A stretch of 64,000 bases of DNA from Phytohabitans flavus (lineage in GTDB: Bacteria; Actinomycetota; Actinomycetes; Mycobacteriales; Micromonosporaceae). The notes under the pieces were generated by a model that searched no databases, was not told the origin of the DNA, and saw only the letters and a program-made list of their open reading frames with translations. Position numbers and translations under genes: made by a program. Positions 16,871-26,652 of this stretch are shown piece after piece (positions within the stretch are counted from its first letter, which is position 1; each line of letters begins with the position of its first letter). Location: the NCBI RefSeq assembly GCF_011764545.1, contig NZ_AP022870.1:2216001-2280000 (forward strand), read 5' to 3'.

Positions 16871-18480
16871 GGGGCGGTACGTGTCTCGGCGAGTGTGGCT
16901 GCGGAAACGGCAGCCGCGTCGGCGCCCGGCGTTGCGGGTACCTGCCGGAGCAGCAGCGCTGCGGCGAGCGTGCAGGCTATGTTGAAGGACGCCGCAACAT
17001 ACGAACCGCTGCGGAACCCATCGGTGAGGGCGGCCGGGCCGGAGCCCGCAGCGACCGAGATCGCTACCGAGGCCACCACGGCCGTCCCCAGAGCACCGCC
17101 GATTTCCCGCGCGGTCTCCACCATGCCGCCGGCCAGACCGCTCACCTCGGTTGGTATGCCGATGAACGCGGCCACCTGCACTCCGACCTGCGACAGACCT
17201 AAACCCGCGCCGGTGAGCAGGAAGCCACCGAACAGACCGCCCCAGTAGCCGGCGTCGACCGGGGCCTGGGCCAGCCAGAGCAGGCCGGCCGCGGAGGCGG
17301 CCTGCCCAAGGGCGATCGTCCAACCCGGACCCAGCCGGGCGATCAGTCGGGGTGCCGGTCCTGCGGCGGCCACGACGGCGGTGGCGGCGATCGCCAGGTA
17401 GGCGAAGCCGGTGCGCAGCGCGGAGTACCCCAGCACCTGCTGCATGAACAGCGACGCCTGGAAGATCGTCGCGAAGAACGAGGCGAAAACTAACGCGGCC
17501 ACCAGGTTGGCGGCGTTCAAGGTGCGGCGGCGAAACATCGACAGTGGCACGAGCGGTTGCCGCGCGCGATGCGCGACGAGCACGAAGAGTGCCAGTGCCG
17601 CGACTCCCGCGGCCAGGAACCCGAGCGTCGTGGCAGAAGTCCAGCCGCGGTCGACGCCCTTGTTGATGGCGTAGACGATCGCCATAAGCCCTGCGGTGAT
17701 GGTGACCGCACCAGGGATGTCGGCCCGCCCCCGCCCCTTCCGCCCGGCGCCGCCCGGGTCCGGCAGGCGCGGTTGGTTGGCGGTTTCCGTCTCCGGGAGG
17801 TGAAGCGGGCCGCCGCCCGGGTCCGGCAGGCGAGGTCGGCGGGCGGCGACCGCGCCCGTCACACCGCGGGCGGCGGTGTGCTCACGAGCGGGGGAGGGCG
17901 GCGGGTCGGCGGGGATGTAGCGCACTGTCAGCGCGACCATCGCTGCGCCCACCGGCACGTTCAGGTAGAAGATCCACTCCCAGCCGGGGCCGGCGGTCAG
18001 CAGGCCGCTGAGCACCACGCCTGCGGAGGCCGCGCTGCCACCGACCGCGCCGAAGATGCCGAGGGCCCGGTTGCGGGCCGGCCCCTCGGCGAACGTGGCG
18101 GCCACGATCGCCAATGCCGCCGGCGCGGCCAGAGCCGCACCCAGCCCTTGGCCCGCGCGGGAGGCGACCAGCTGCCAGAACGAACCGGAAAGGCCAGCGG
18201 AAAGTGAGGCCAGGGTGAAGATACCGAGACCGGCCAGCAGGACGCGCCGGCGGCCGAGCAGGTCACCAGCCCGGCCGCCGAGCAGGAGGAGACCGCCGAG
18301 CACGAGGCCGTAGGTGATCACGACCCACTGGAGGTCGTCCTGGGCGAGCCCGAGGTCGGCCTGGACGGAGGGGAGAGCGACGTTCACGATGGCGATGTCG
18401 AGCGTGATCATGAATTGGGCGCTGCACACCAACGCGAGGATGATCCCCGTGCGGAGTGGCGGCCGTGCGTGGTTGACCAT
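16867..18480 (-). CDS. MFS transporter, DHA2 family (EmrB/QacA type)
   Basis: The 537-residue protein is a drug/H+ antiporter-type exporter. It opens with SAQFMITLDIAIVNVALPS, the DHA2 motif D1, and has GGRAGDLLGRRRVLLAG (MFS motif A) near residue 65. About fourteen hydrophobic helices can be counted. The cytoplasmic loop after helix 6 is unusually long because of a direct repeat containing RLPDPGG twice. The ATG at 18480 was chosen because the preceding open frame is shadow of the divergent sigma gene. The substrate is unknown. Confidence 0.88.
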   Translation of the reverse strand: MVNHARPPLRTGIILALVCSAQFMITLDIAIVNVALPSVQADLGLAQDDLQWVVITYGLVLGGLLLLGGRAGDLLGRRRVLLAGLGIFTLASLSAGLSGSFWQLVASRAGQGLGAALAAPAALAIVAATFAEGPARNRALGIFGAVGGSAASAGVVLSGLLTAGPGWEWIFYLNVPVGAAMVALTVRYIPADPPPSPAREHTAARGVTGAVAARRPRLPDPGGGPLHLPETETANQPRLPDPGGAGRKGRGRADIPGAVTITAGLMAIVYAINKGVDRGWTSATTLGFLAAGVAALALFVLVAHRARQPLVPLSMFRRRTLNAANLVAALVFASFFATIFQASLFMQQVLGYSALRTGFAYLAIAATAVVAAAGPAPRLIARLGPGWTIALGQAASAAGLLWLAQAPVDAGYWGGLFGGFLLTGAGLGLSQVGVQVAAFIGIPTEVSGLAGGMVETAREIGGALGTAVVASVAISVAAGSGPAALTDGFRSGSYVAASFNIACTLAAALLLRQVPATPGADAAAVSAATLAETRTAP

Positions 18481-18552
18481 GCCGGCTAGAACTTGTGGCG
18501 ACCCGCAAACTCGTCGCGACGACTTTTCCGCGCGGGCGGAGTCTGAACAGGT

Positions 18553-19503
18553 ATGCCCATCGTGAGACCCGCACAGGCCGCCGCCGTCCCAGGACGAGAG
18601 ACCGACCTGGAGGAGTTCCGGCGGCCGCTGCTCGCGTATTGCTACCGGATGCTCGGGTCGCACCACGAGGCCGAGGACGCGGTGCAGGAGACGATGATCC
18701 GGGCCTGGCGCGGACTCGCCCGGCTCGACGGTTTGGGCGGCCTGCGGGCCTGGATGTACAAGATCGCCACGAACGTGTGCCTCGACACGCTCGGCGACCG
18801 CCGGGGCCGGGCGTTGCCCATGGACCTCACCACACCCGCCGAGGCGAGCGGTGAGCTTGGCGTGCCGCTGGTCGAGTCGACCTGGGTACAGCCGATCCCC
18901 ACCCGGCTCGTGGCCGGCGACGACCCGCTCGAGCGGGCGGTGAGCAGCGAGTCGATCCGGCTCGCGTTCGTCGCCGCGCTCCAGTTCCTGCTGCCGCGCC
19001 AGCGGGCGGTGCTGATCCTCCGCGACGTACTGTGCTGGCGGGCGGCCGAGGTGGCGTCCCTTTTGGACACCAGCGTCGACGGCGTCAACAGCACGCTGCG
19101 GCGGGCCCGGGCGGCGCTTGCCGAGGCGCGCGGCGCGGACCCCGCACGCGCGGGCGCGGAGGCGGTCGACCCGGCGCTCCTTGCCCGGTACGTCGACGCG
19201 TTCGAGCGCTTCGACGTCGACCGCATCGTCGCGCTCCTGCGGTACGACGCGGTCGTTTCCATGCCGCCGTACGCGTTCTGGCTGCACGGCCGGGACGCGT
19301 TCCGCGACTTCCTGCGCGCGGGCAGGGTGGGGTGCGAGTACCGGCGCGGGGTCGCGACCGAGGCCAACGGGGTGCCGGCCGTGGCGATGTACGGCCCCTC
19401 CGGCCAGCCCAGCGCCCTTCATGTACTGGAGTGGCGCGCGGGCCGGGTCGCGACCCTGCACGCGTACCTCGACCCGGCCCTCGTCCCGCTCTTCAGCCCC
19501 TGA
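18553..19503 (+). CDS. Sigma-70 family RNA polymerase sigma factor with SnoaL-like C-terminal domain (SigG/SigX5 type)
   Basis: The 316-residue protein is longer than a normal ECF sigma factor. Region 2 (LLAYCYRMLGSHHEAEDAVQ then ETMIRAWRGL) is at residues 25-60. Region 4 (LPRQRAVLILRDVLCWRAAE then VNSTLRRARAALAEA) is at residues 140-195. The last 110 residues (ARYVDAFERFDVDRIVALL to LHAYLDPALVPLF) form a SnoaL/NTF2-like domain, which in such sigma factors modulates activity without a separate anti-sigma factor. No anti-sigma gene is adjacent. It is divergent from the DHA2 exporter, a possible target. Confidence 0.88.
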   Translation: MPIVRPAQAAAVPGRETDLEEFRRPLLAYCYRMLGSHHEAEDAVQETMIRAWRGLARLDGLGGLRAWMYKIATNVCLDTLGDRRGRALPMDLTTPAEASGELGVPLVESTWVQPIPTRLVAGDDPLERAVSSESIRLAFVAALQFLLPRQRAVLILRDVLCWRAAEVASLLDTSVDGVNSTLRRARAALAEARGADPARAGAEAVDPALLARYVDAFERFDVDRIVALLRYDAVVSMPPYAFWLHGRDAFRDFLRAGRVGCEYRRGVATEANGVPAVAMYGPSGQPSALHVLEWRAGRVATLHAYLDPALVPLFSP

Positions 19504-20110
19504 CCGGCGGCGCCGCTCCCGCCATCCGGGAGGAGCGGCCTTCCACCGGCACAGCCCTGGGCGTCCGCAGTGCCGCGCTCAGCCAGATCAGCGACCCGCC
19601 GGCGAGCACGTGCACCGCGCTGGTCAGCGGCGAGTCGGGCAGCGGGGCAAGGACGGCCAGCAGGGTGAACGCGGCGCCGTACACAGCGGCCGGCAGCGGC
19701 GGCAGCACGCGCGCGAGCAGCATCGACACGCTGAATAGGATCGTGCCGATCACGAAGACCAGCGCGCTGCCGAGCACCGCGAACCGGGTCGGGCCGGCCA
19801 GCACCTCGTCGGCGACCGCCTCGTCGACGTAGTAGAGAACCAAGTTGAGGGCGAACGCAACTCCGGCGAAGAGGCCGAGACCGATGAGGTTCACGGCGTA
19901 CGCCACCGCGCCGAAGCGGCCCGACTCGGCGTGTTGGCGCAGGTAGAGGGCAGTGAGCGCGGGCGCGCCGAACGCCACGCCGACGCCGACGACGAAGCTG
20001 GTAGCGGCGGTCTCGCCGGTAAACGCCTCGACGAGGCCGGGTACGGCTGTGGACAGTCCGAGGACCACGCCGCAGGCGGCCCCGAAGCGCAGAAGCCAGG
20101 TTGTGGACAT
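19493..20110 (-). CDS. Four- to six-helix integral membrane protein
   Basis: The 205-residue protein has several hydrophobic helices with short loops and a final charged tail (GRSSRMAGAAPPVRG). The start MSTTWLLRFGAACGVVLGLS at 20110 follows a GAAGGAAGG ribosome site, which excludes the much longer upstream frame. It overlaps the convergent sigma-factor gene by 11 bases at the 3' ends. No family is recognised beyond an actinobacterial hypothetical membrane protein. Confidence 0.75.
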   Translation of the reverse strand: MSTTWLLRFGAACGVVLGLSTAVPGLVEAFTGETAATSFVVGVGVAFGAPALTALYLRQHAESGRFGAVAYAVNLIGLGLFAGVAFALNLVLYYVDEAVADEVLAGPTRFAVLGSALVFVIGTILFSVSMLLARVLPPLPAAVYGAAFTLLAVLAPLPDSPLTSAVHVLAGGSLIWLSAALRTPRAVPVEGRSSRMAGAAPPVRG

Positions 20111-20289
20111 CGCGAGCACCTTCCTTCCGGTACATGTCCGCGGTGACGCTAGGTGCGCACGACGACCCGCGGTAAGTGCCGGGAAGCCAGTCGATCGGCA
20201 CATGCGGAACGGCCAGAATGAGGTCGCGGGTGGTCCAGATCCCGGCGTGCGGTCGTAGCCTGCGGTAGAGGCGGCGAAAGGAGTACCGG

Positions 20290-21504
20290 ATGGATCGTCC
20301 CCGGCGGCCCCTCCCATGGGCGGTGGCCGTGGTGTACGGCGCCGTGCTCGCCGGCGGTGTCTACTGGTCGCTGGTCGGCGAGGGCCTTGACCGGCCGGGC
20401 CGACTCGCCGGCTTCGTTCTCGTGCTCGCGCTACTCTTCGGCATCGAGGTGCTCGAATGGCGCCGCTGGCCGGCACCCGCTGCCAGCGTCCGTCCGCCAA
20501 GACAGGCCATCGCCGAGCGCGACGCCCGAAAGGACACCAGGAGCGAGGGCCGCTGGGCGGCGGCTGGCTTCCTCGCCGCGCGGGTCGGGCTCTTTACCGC
20601 GGCCGCGCTGCTGGACGGATCGGGTACCTCGCGGGCGCTCTTCGTGCTGGTGCCGTTCGTCGCCTACTTCGCGTTCGGGCGGGCCACCAGCGTCGCCCTC
20701 GCCACCGCCTGCGTCGCCCTCATCGTGACCGGTTTCAGTGTGTCCACACCGGACTGGTACCGGGACGCCGAGTACGTGTCCGACCTCCTCATGTTCACCA
20801 TCGGCCTCGTGCTCGCGGTGTGCATGGCAGCGGTCGCGAGCGCCGAGTGGGCGGCCCGCTCCCGCTTGGAGAGCACGCTCGACCGGATCGCCGAGATCTC
20901 CGCCGCGATGGAGCGCAACCGGGTCGCCCGCGACATCCACGACAGCCTCGGCCATCACCTCACCGCGATCGCGATCCAGCTGGAGAAGGCAACCGCCTTC
21001 GCCGACCGCGACCCCGGACTCGCCACGCAGGCGATCGAAGACGCGCGCGGGTCGGCGCGGGAAGCGCTCGCCGACGTGCGCCGCTCGGTGCACGCGCTCC
21101 GTGAGGAGGGGACGCCGTTCTCGCTCCGGGACGCGCTCGCCGACCTCGCCCGCGACGCGGGGGAGCCGACGGTGACCGTGACGGTGACCGGGGAGCCCGA
21201 CCGGTACGACGCCACGGCGCTAACAGCGCTCTACCGCGCCGCGCAGGAAGGACTGACCAACGCACGCCGCCACGCGGAAGCGAGCGTGGTGACGGTGTCC
21301 GCCGCGTTCGACGAGGGGGCCGCACGGCTCGTCGTGGCGGACGACGGGCGGGGGTTCGTGACACCGGGCGAGGGGTTCGGGCTGCTCGGCATGCGCGAAC
21401 GCGTCGAGCTGGTCGGCGGCGACGTCAAAGTCGACAGTGGACCCGGCGCCGGTACCGTCATCACCGTGACCATCCCGCACGCGCGCGACTGGAGCGCCGC
21501 GTGA
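20290..21504 (+). CDS. Sensor histidine kinase (NarL-type, HisKA_3)
   Basis: The 404-residue kinase has about five N-terminal membrane helices and no large outer loop. The dimerisation motif RNRVARDIHDSLGHHLTAIA holds the phospho-accepting His near residue 217. The ATPase domain has AAQEGLTNARRHAEAS (N box) and ADDGRGFVTPGEGFGLLGM (G boxes). AAGGAG lies seven bases before the ATG. It overlaps the response-regulator gene by four bases (GTGA), so the two form one two-component system. The signal is unknown; with little outer sequence it is probably sensed in or at the membrane. Confidence 0.93.
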   Translation: MDRPRRPLPWAVAVVYGAVLAGGVYWSLVGEGLDRPGRLAGFVLVLALLFGIEVLEWRRWPAPAASVRPPRQAIAERDARKDTRSEGRWAAAGFLAARVGLFTAAALLDGSGTSRALFVLVPFVAYFAFGRATSVALATACVALIVTGFSVSTPDWYRDAEYVSDLLMFTIGLVLAVCMAAVASAEWAARSRLESTLDRIAEISAAMERNRVARDIHDSLGHHLTAIAIQLEKATAFADRDPGLATQAIEDARGSAREALADVRRSVHALREEGTPFSLRDALADLARDAGEPTVTVTVTGEPDRYDATALTALYRAAQEGLTNARRHAEASVVTVSAAFDEGAARLVVADDGRGFVTPGEGFGLLGMRERVELVGGDVKVDSGPGAGTVITVTIPHARDWSAA

Positions 21505-22172
21505 GCGAGGCAGTGCGGGTGCTCGTCGTCGACGACCAGCAGCTGGTGCGCGAGGGCATCGCATCGCTGCTCGGCATCCAGCCCGGCATCACGGTCGTCG
21601 GCACCGCGGCGGACGGGAAAGCCGCCGTCAACGCGGCCATCGAGCTCGCCCCGCACGTCGTGCTGATGGATGTCCGGATGCCGGAGATGGACGGCGTCGA
21701 GGCGGCCGCGATCCTGCACCGGCGGGCGCCGGAGATCCGGGTCATCATGCTGACCACGTTCGACGACGAGGAGTACGTGCTGCACGCCCTGCGCGCCGGT
21801 GCGAGCGGCTACCTGCTCAAGGATCTGCCCGCCGCCGACCTCGCCCAAGCGGTACGGCTGGCCAACGCGGGCGTCGCGCAGCTCGACTCGTCGGTCACCG
21901 CCAGCCTCGCCGCCGCCTTGGCCCGCGGCGCCGCCCGCCCGGTCGCGCCGCCGCCCGCGCCCCGCCCCGACGAGGCGCTGACCGCCCGTGAGATCGAGAT
22001 CCTGCGGCTTGTCGCGACCGGCTCCACGAACCGGGAGATCGCCGGCCGGCTATTCCTGAGTGAGGGGACAGTCAAGAACCACATCTCGCGCATCCTCGGC
22101 CGGCTCGGCCTGCGGGACCGGACCCAGGCCGCCGTGTACGCGCACGACCACGGACTGCTCCCCGACCGCTGA
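21501..22172 (+). CDS. LuxR/NarL family response regulator
   Basis: The 223-residue protein has a receiver domain (VLVVDDQQLVREGIASLLG; phospho-Asp near residue 57 in VVLMDVRMPEMDG; Lys in YLLKDLP) and a GerE/LuxR helix-turn-helix (LTAREIEILRLVATGSTNRE, then LSEGTVKNHISRIL, residues 155-205). The GTG at 21501 overlaps the kinase stop. A perfect terminator follows after 23 bases. Targets are unknown. Confidence 0.93.
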   Translation: MSEAVRVLVVDDQQLVREGIASLLGIQPGITVVGTAADGKAAVNAAIELAPHVVLMDVRMPEMDGVEAAAILHRRAPEIRVIMLTTFDDEEYVLHALRAGASGYLLKDLPAADLAQAVRLANAGVAQLDSSVTASLAAALARGAARPVAPPPAPRPDEALTAREIEILRLVATGSTNREIAGRLFLSEGTVKNHISRILGRLGLRDRTQAAVYAHDHGLLPDR

Positions 22173-22195
22173 CGCCGCGAGAGGCCACCAACGAG

Positions 22196-22225
22196 GGACG
22201 GCCGGCGCACCAGCGCCGGCCGTCC
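22196..22225. terminator. Bidirectional terminator hairpin
   Basis: GGACGGCCGGCGC (22196-22208) pairs perfectly with GCGCCGGCCGTCC (22213-22225) around an ACCA loop. It separates the two-component operon from the convergent GH95 gene. Confidence 0.85.
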
Positions 22226-22244
22226 ACAATGGTTGATTCGCTGG

Positions 22245-25200
22245 TCAGCCGAACGCGAGCGCCTGCCACCTGGCCACGTCGGCCGCGGACAGGGCCGACG
22301 GGAAGATGGCCACGCGGTCCACCTCGCCGGTCAGGCGTTGCCCGCCACCCTGGTCCGCCGCGAACCGCAGCTCGCGGTTGTTGCAACCGAAGATGGCCGG
22401 ACCCACCTGGGCCGTCCCCGCCACCCGACCGTCGAGGTAGACGGTCAGGTCGCCCTCGTCGAGGGTGACCACGACGTTGACGTACCGGCCCGTGGGCACC
22501 ACCGCGTTGGTGGTGACGCCCTGGCCCGCGCCGATGAACCGGACCTGGTTGGACGGGGTCAGGTCGATCAGCACGCCGTCGGTGCCCGGGTCGCCGCCAG
22601 GCTGGGAGTCGAAGAGCCGGCGGTAGCTGCCGCTCGTCGTCGCCTTCACCTCGGCCGCGAACGTGGCCTTCGGCAGGTACCCCAGCGTCGTCGGCGCGGT
22701 GCGTAGGAACTTGCTGCCGTTGAGCACCAGTGAGCTCGGCGTCGGGCCACCGGTCGTGTACTCGGCTCCGCCCTGGACTGTGGCGTCCCGGTTGTACGAC
22801 GACACGTCGTCCACTGTGTCACCGCTCGCCGGGTCCCACGCGACGAGGGGCCGCGCCGGGTCGGGGATCGGGCAGGGCGGTGGCACCGGCAGATGCACCG
22901 TGGCCTGGCCGACTGCCCGCCAGTCGGGGCCGATCAGCCTGGCCGTCAGCCGGGAGTCGCCCGGCGTCGCGGCGTCGGTGACCGTCACCGTGAAGCGGTA
23001 CACCTGCGAGTCACCGGCCTGAAGACGCGGCACCTGCACCGTGCCCGGCCGGACCGTCCAACCTTCCGGCACGGCCAGCCGCAGGCTCGACTGCGGAACG
23101 TTCGCCGCCGCGCTCACCGTCACGGTGACCGGTGCCGAGTCGCCGACCTCCAGAGTGGAGGGTGCGGACACGGCCACGCCGACCTCGGCGGTGGCCACGT
23201 ACCGGTGGCCCTTGCGCGCCGTGAACTTGACCCGCTCGCCGTTTCCCTCCGCCTGTACGGTGCGACCGGTGGTCGCGTCGACGAGGCGGTACGGGCCGGC
23301 GAAGAGCGTGCTGCGCAGCGCCACGTCACCCGTGGAGCCGGCGGTCACCGCGATCTCCTGCGCCGCACCGCTCGCCCACCGCGTGTCCACGGTGAGGTCG
23401 CCGCGAGCCCGCAGGCCCTTGACCGAGCCGTCCGGCCACGTGCCAGGCAGGGCCGGCAGCACGTGTACGTCACCGGTGTGGCTCTGGAGCAGCATCTCCG
23501 CGACACCAGCGGTGGCGCCGAAGTTGCCGTCGATCTGGAACGGCGGGTGCGTGTCCCACAAGTTGGAGAGCGTGCTGAACCGGAGCTGCTCGCTCAGCAT
23601 CTTGTGGGCGTGGTCGCCGTCCAGCAGGCGGGACCAGAAATTGATCTTCCAGGCCTTGCTCCAGCCGGTACCGCCGTCGCCGCGCGCGGTCAGCGAGACC
23701 TTGGCGGCCGCCGCGTACTCGGGGTCGGTCAGCGGGGCGATCTGGCTGCCCGGGTGCAGGGCGAACAGGTGGGAGACGTGCCGGTGCTGGTCGTTGGGGT
23801 TGTCCCAGTCGCCCTTCCACTCCTGGAGCTGCCCCCACGAGCCGATCCGCGTACCGGGGTCGAGCTGCGCGAGCGCGCCCTTGACGGTGTTGCGGAACGG
23901 TCCGTCGCCGCCGAGCACCTTGCCGGCTTCGAGGAAGTTGGAGAACAGGCTCCACACGATCTGCTGCGACATCGAGGCGCCCGCGGTGAACTCACCGTTC
24001 TCCGGGGAGAAGCTCGGCGAGACCACCAGCTTGCCGTCGCGCGGGTCGACCACGAGCTCGTCCAGCCAGAACTCGGACAGCTCCCGCATAATCGGGTACG
24101 CCCGCTCCCGCAGGAACGCGGTGTCCTTTGTGAACTGGTAGTGCTCCCAGTAGTGCAGAGCCAGCCACGCGCCCGCCTCGGGGAACCAGAACGACTGCGG
24201 GTAGTTGTGCAACCCGGTGAAGCCGTACGGGTTGGTCTCGTTGTTGACGACCCAGCCGCGGTTGCCGTACATGTACTGCGCGGTGTGTCGGCCGGGTGGC
24301 GCCATCGCGTCGACGTAGTCGAAGAGCGGCGCGGTGGTCTCCGAGAGGTTCGTGGTCTCGGCCGGCCAGTAGTTCATCTGCAGGTTGATGTTGACGTGGT
24401 AGTCGGCGTCCCACGGCGGGTTCGTCGAGTTGTTCCACACGCCCTGGAGGTTGGCCGGGAGCGAGCCGTCCCGGGACGAGGCGATGAGCAGGTAGCGCCC
24501 GTACTGGAAGAAGAGCGTCTCCAGCGCCTTGTCCGCCGGGCTGCTGCCGTCCACGTAGGACTTCAGCAGCTCGTCGGTGGGTACCCCGGGCATCGCCTGT
24601 CCGATGTCGAGCGACACCCGGTCGAAGAGCTCCTGGTAGTCGGCGCGGTGTGCGGCCAGCAGGTCCTCGTAGGACTTGGCAGCGGCACCGTCGACCTTGG
24701 CGGTCACGGCGGCGTGCGGGTCGGGGCCGCGGTAGGACGGGTACCGGTCGGCGTAATCGGTACCCGCGCCCAGAATCACCACGGCCGAGTCGGCGCCGCT
24801 CACCGTGACGGTGCCGTCGGCGTTGTCGGCTCGTGAGCCGCCCTCGTTCCGTACCTGGATCTGGCTCTCGAACTTGAGCTTGTTGTCGTTGAGCGCGCCG
24901 GCGAACGTGATCCGCCCGCCCGCGGCGGTGGTGGTCTTCGAACGGTTGTTGGGCGCGGTGACGCCGGTGGTGAACGCCACCTTGCCCGGCTGGTCCGCGC
25001 TCACCCGCACGACGAGCACGCCGTCCGGGTTGCTGGCAAAGTACTCGCGCGTGTAGCGCACGCCGTCGTCCACGTAGGACACGCGGGCGACCGCGTGGGC
25101 GATGTCGAGCTCGCGGCGGTACTCCTGAACCGTGCCCGGGTCGGCGGGGAGCCGGAGGGTCAGGTCGCCGAAGGTGTTGTACGACCCGAAGCCGCTCTTG

Positions 25201-25618
25201 GGCTGCCCGAGCCGGTTTGCCACCTCCTGCGGGCTGATCCGCTGCCGCGCGTCGAGGTCGCGCTGCACCTGCTCGATCGCGCCGGGGCGGGGCGAGGTCC
25301 AGTTGCCGAAGTTGTATCCCTGCGCGGAGCCGGGGCCGCCGGTCCACAGCGTCTTCTCGTTGAACTGCACGGTCTCGGTGGCCAGGCCGCCGAAGACCAT
25401 GCCGCCCAGGGCGCCATTGCCGATCGGCAGCGCCTGGGTCTCCCAGTTGGTGGCCGGCTCGTCATACCAAAGGGTGAGTGGATCTCCTGCGGCGGTGGGA
25501 CCGACGGGAGCGGCCATGACGGGGGATGGGCCGCCCAGGCGGGGGCGACCGTCACGAGGGTGGCGGCGACGCCGATGGCCAGCAGGCGCCGCAGCCGATG
25601 GTGGGGGAGGACGGACAT
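22245..25618 (-). CDS. Secreted glycoside hydrolase family 95 alpha-L-fucosidase with LamG-type domain (frameshift at the signal peptide)
   Basis: The catalytic part starts [20 protein letters not shown] and has the GH95 landmarks [14 protein letters not shown] near residue 408, SPSFSPENG near residue 538 and [12 protein letters not shown] near residue 694, which carry the catalytic Asn pair, Glu and Asp of known members. A NEW3-type beta domain follows, and a concanavalin/LamG domain fills residues 940-1124. The signal peptide [20 protein letters not shown] from the ATG at 25618 lies in another frame; one extra C in the run at 25521-25525 restores a continuous secreted protein. This is probably a sequencing slip. 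The enzyme should release alpha-1,2-linked fucose, or galactose in some members, outside the cell. Confidence 0.88.
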
Positions 25619-25799
25619 GAGGCAACAACTCCTGTCATCCGATGTTTCCTCCGTGAGGTTACGGACGACATCAAGATGAAACAAGAGTTGATCGTGATAC
25701 CTCCGATGTCTTCCGCGCCCCTGAGGTGCGCCAGCCACCGGCTCAGCGTTGATCTTCTCATCCCGATGGAACGCGACGACCTGTGGAGCTGGGCGGCGA

Positions 25800-25852
25800 T
25801 TGACATGCAGTCGATCGGCTGCATATTGTCAAAGGCAGCCAAGCGGCTGCCT
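25800..25852 (+). promoter_or_regulatory. Promoter with overlapping operator for the ArsR-type regulator
   Basis: TTGACA (25800-25805) and TATTGT (25824-25829) are 18 bases apart and look like a sigma-70 promoter. ATGCAG (25805-25810) and CTGCAT (25819-25824) form a perfect inverted repeat inside it, extended by TGACA and TGTCA outside. A hairpin AGGCAGCC / GGCTGCCT (25833-25852) then sits at the start of the transcript, just before the ATG at 25858. ArsR proteins usually bind such sites over their own promoter. The rest of the 239-base gap, 25619-25799, shows no gene. Confidence 0.65.
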
Positions 25853-25857
25853 AACGG

Positions 25858-26652
25858 ATGGCGACGATGGACGACGTATTCAAAGCACTCGCGGACCCCA
25901 GCCGCCGCCGGTTGCTCGACCGGCTCAACGAGCGCAATGGACAGACCCTGCAGGAGCTCTGCGCGGGCCTGGATATGGCACGGCAGTCGGTGAGCAAGCA
26001 CCTCGCGGTGCTGGAGGCGGCCCGGCTGGTCAACACGGAGCGACGAGGGCGGGAGAAGCTGCACTTTCTCAACGCCGAGCCGATCAACGCCATCGCCGAC
26101 CGGTGGATGACGCGATACGACCGGGCGCGGGCCGACGCGCTCACCGATCTCAAGCACGCCTTGGAGGAGCGGACGATGACCGACAAATTCGTCTACATCA
26201 CCTACATCAAGTCCACACCGGAGCGCACCTGGGAGGCGATCACCGACCCAGCCTTCACGAAGCGTTACTGGGGCCTCGCCCTCAGGTCGGACTGGCAAGT
26301 TGGCAGCACGGTCAGTTGGGAGCTGGACAAGCTGACCGTCGCCGACGGCGAATCGGTGGTGCTCGCCGCGGAGCCGCCGCGCAGGCTCAGCTACTCGTGG
26401 CACTCGATCACGCCGGAGTTCGTGGCGGCGTACGGCGACGACCACGAGTTCCTCCGGAGGGCGTCGGCCGAGCGCCGGTCGAAGGTGACGTTCGACATCG
26501 AGCCCGCCGGTGACCTGGTCAAGCTCACTGTGACGCACGACGACTTCGACCCCGGCAGCGTCGTGCTCGAGGGCGTCTCGCAGGGCTGGCCGTCGATCCT
26601 GTCGAGCCTCAAGACGCTGCTGGAGACCGGTGAGCCGCTGGCGGTGGACTGA
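25858..26652 (+). CDS. ArsR family regulator fused to SRPBCC (AHSA1) domain
   Basis: The 264-residue fusion has an ArsR helix-turn-helix (VFKALADPSRRRLLDRLNER, then DMARQSVSKHLAVLEAARLV, residues 5-60) and a C-terminal SRPBCC/AHSA1 domain from about residue 105 (TDKFVYITYIKSTPERTWEA to QGWPSILSSLKTLLETG). No cysteine pairs for metal are visible, so the hydrophobic SRPBCC pocket probably senses a small molecule. ATG at 25867 is an alternative start. Its stop overlaps the start of the RibD-C gene, so both are one operon, autoregulated through the palindrome upstream. Confidence 0.9.
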   Translation: MATMDDVFKALADPSRRRLLDRLNERNGQTLQELCAGLDMARQSVSKHLAVLEAARLVNTERRGREKLHFLNAEPINAIADRWMTRYDRARADALTDLKHALEERTMTDKFVYITYIKSTPERTWEAITDPAFTKRYWGLALRSDWQVGSTVSWELDKLTVADGESVVLAAEPPRRLSYSWHSITPEFVAAYGDDHEFLRRASAERRSKVTFDIEPAGDLVKLTVTHDDFDPGSVVLEGVSQGWPSILSSLKTLLETGEPLAVD

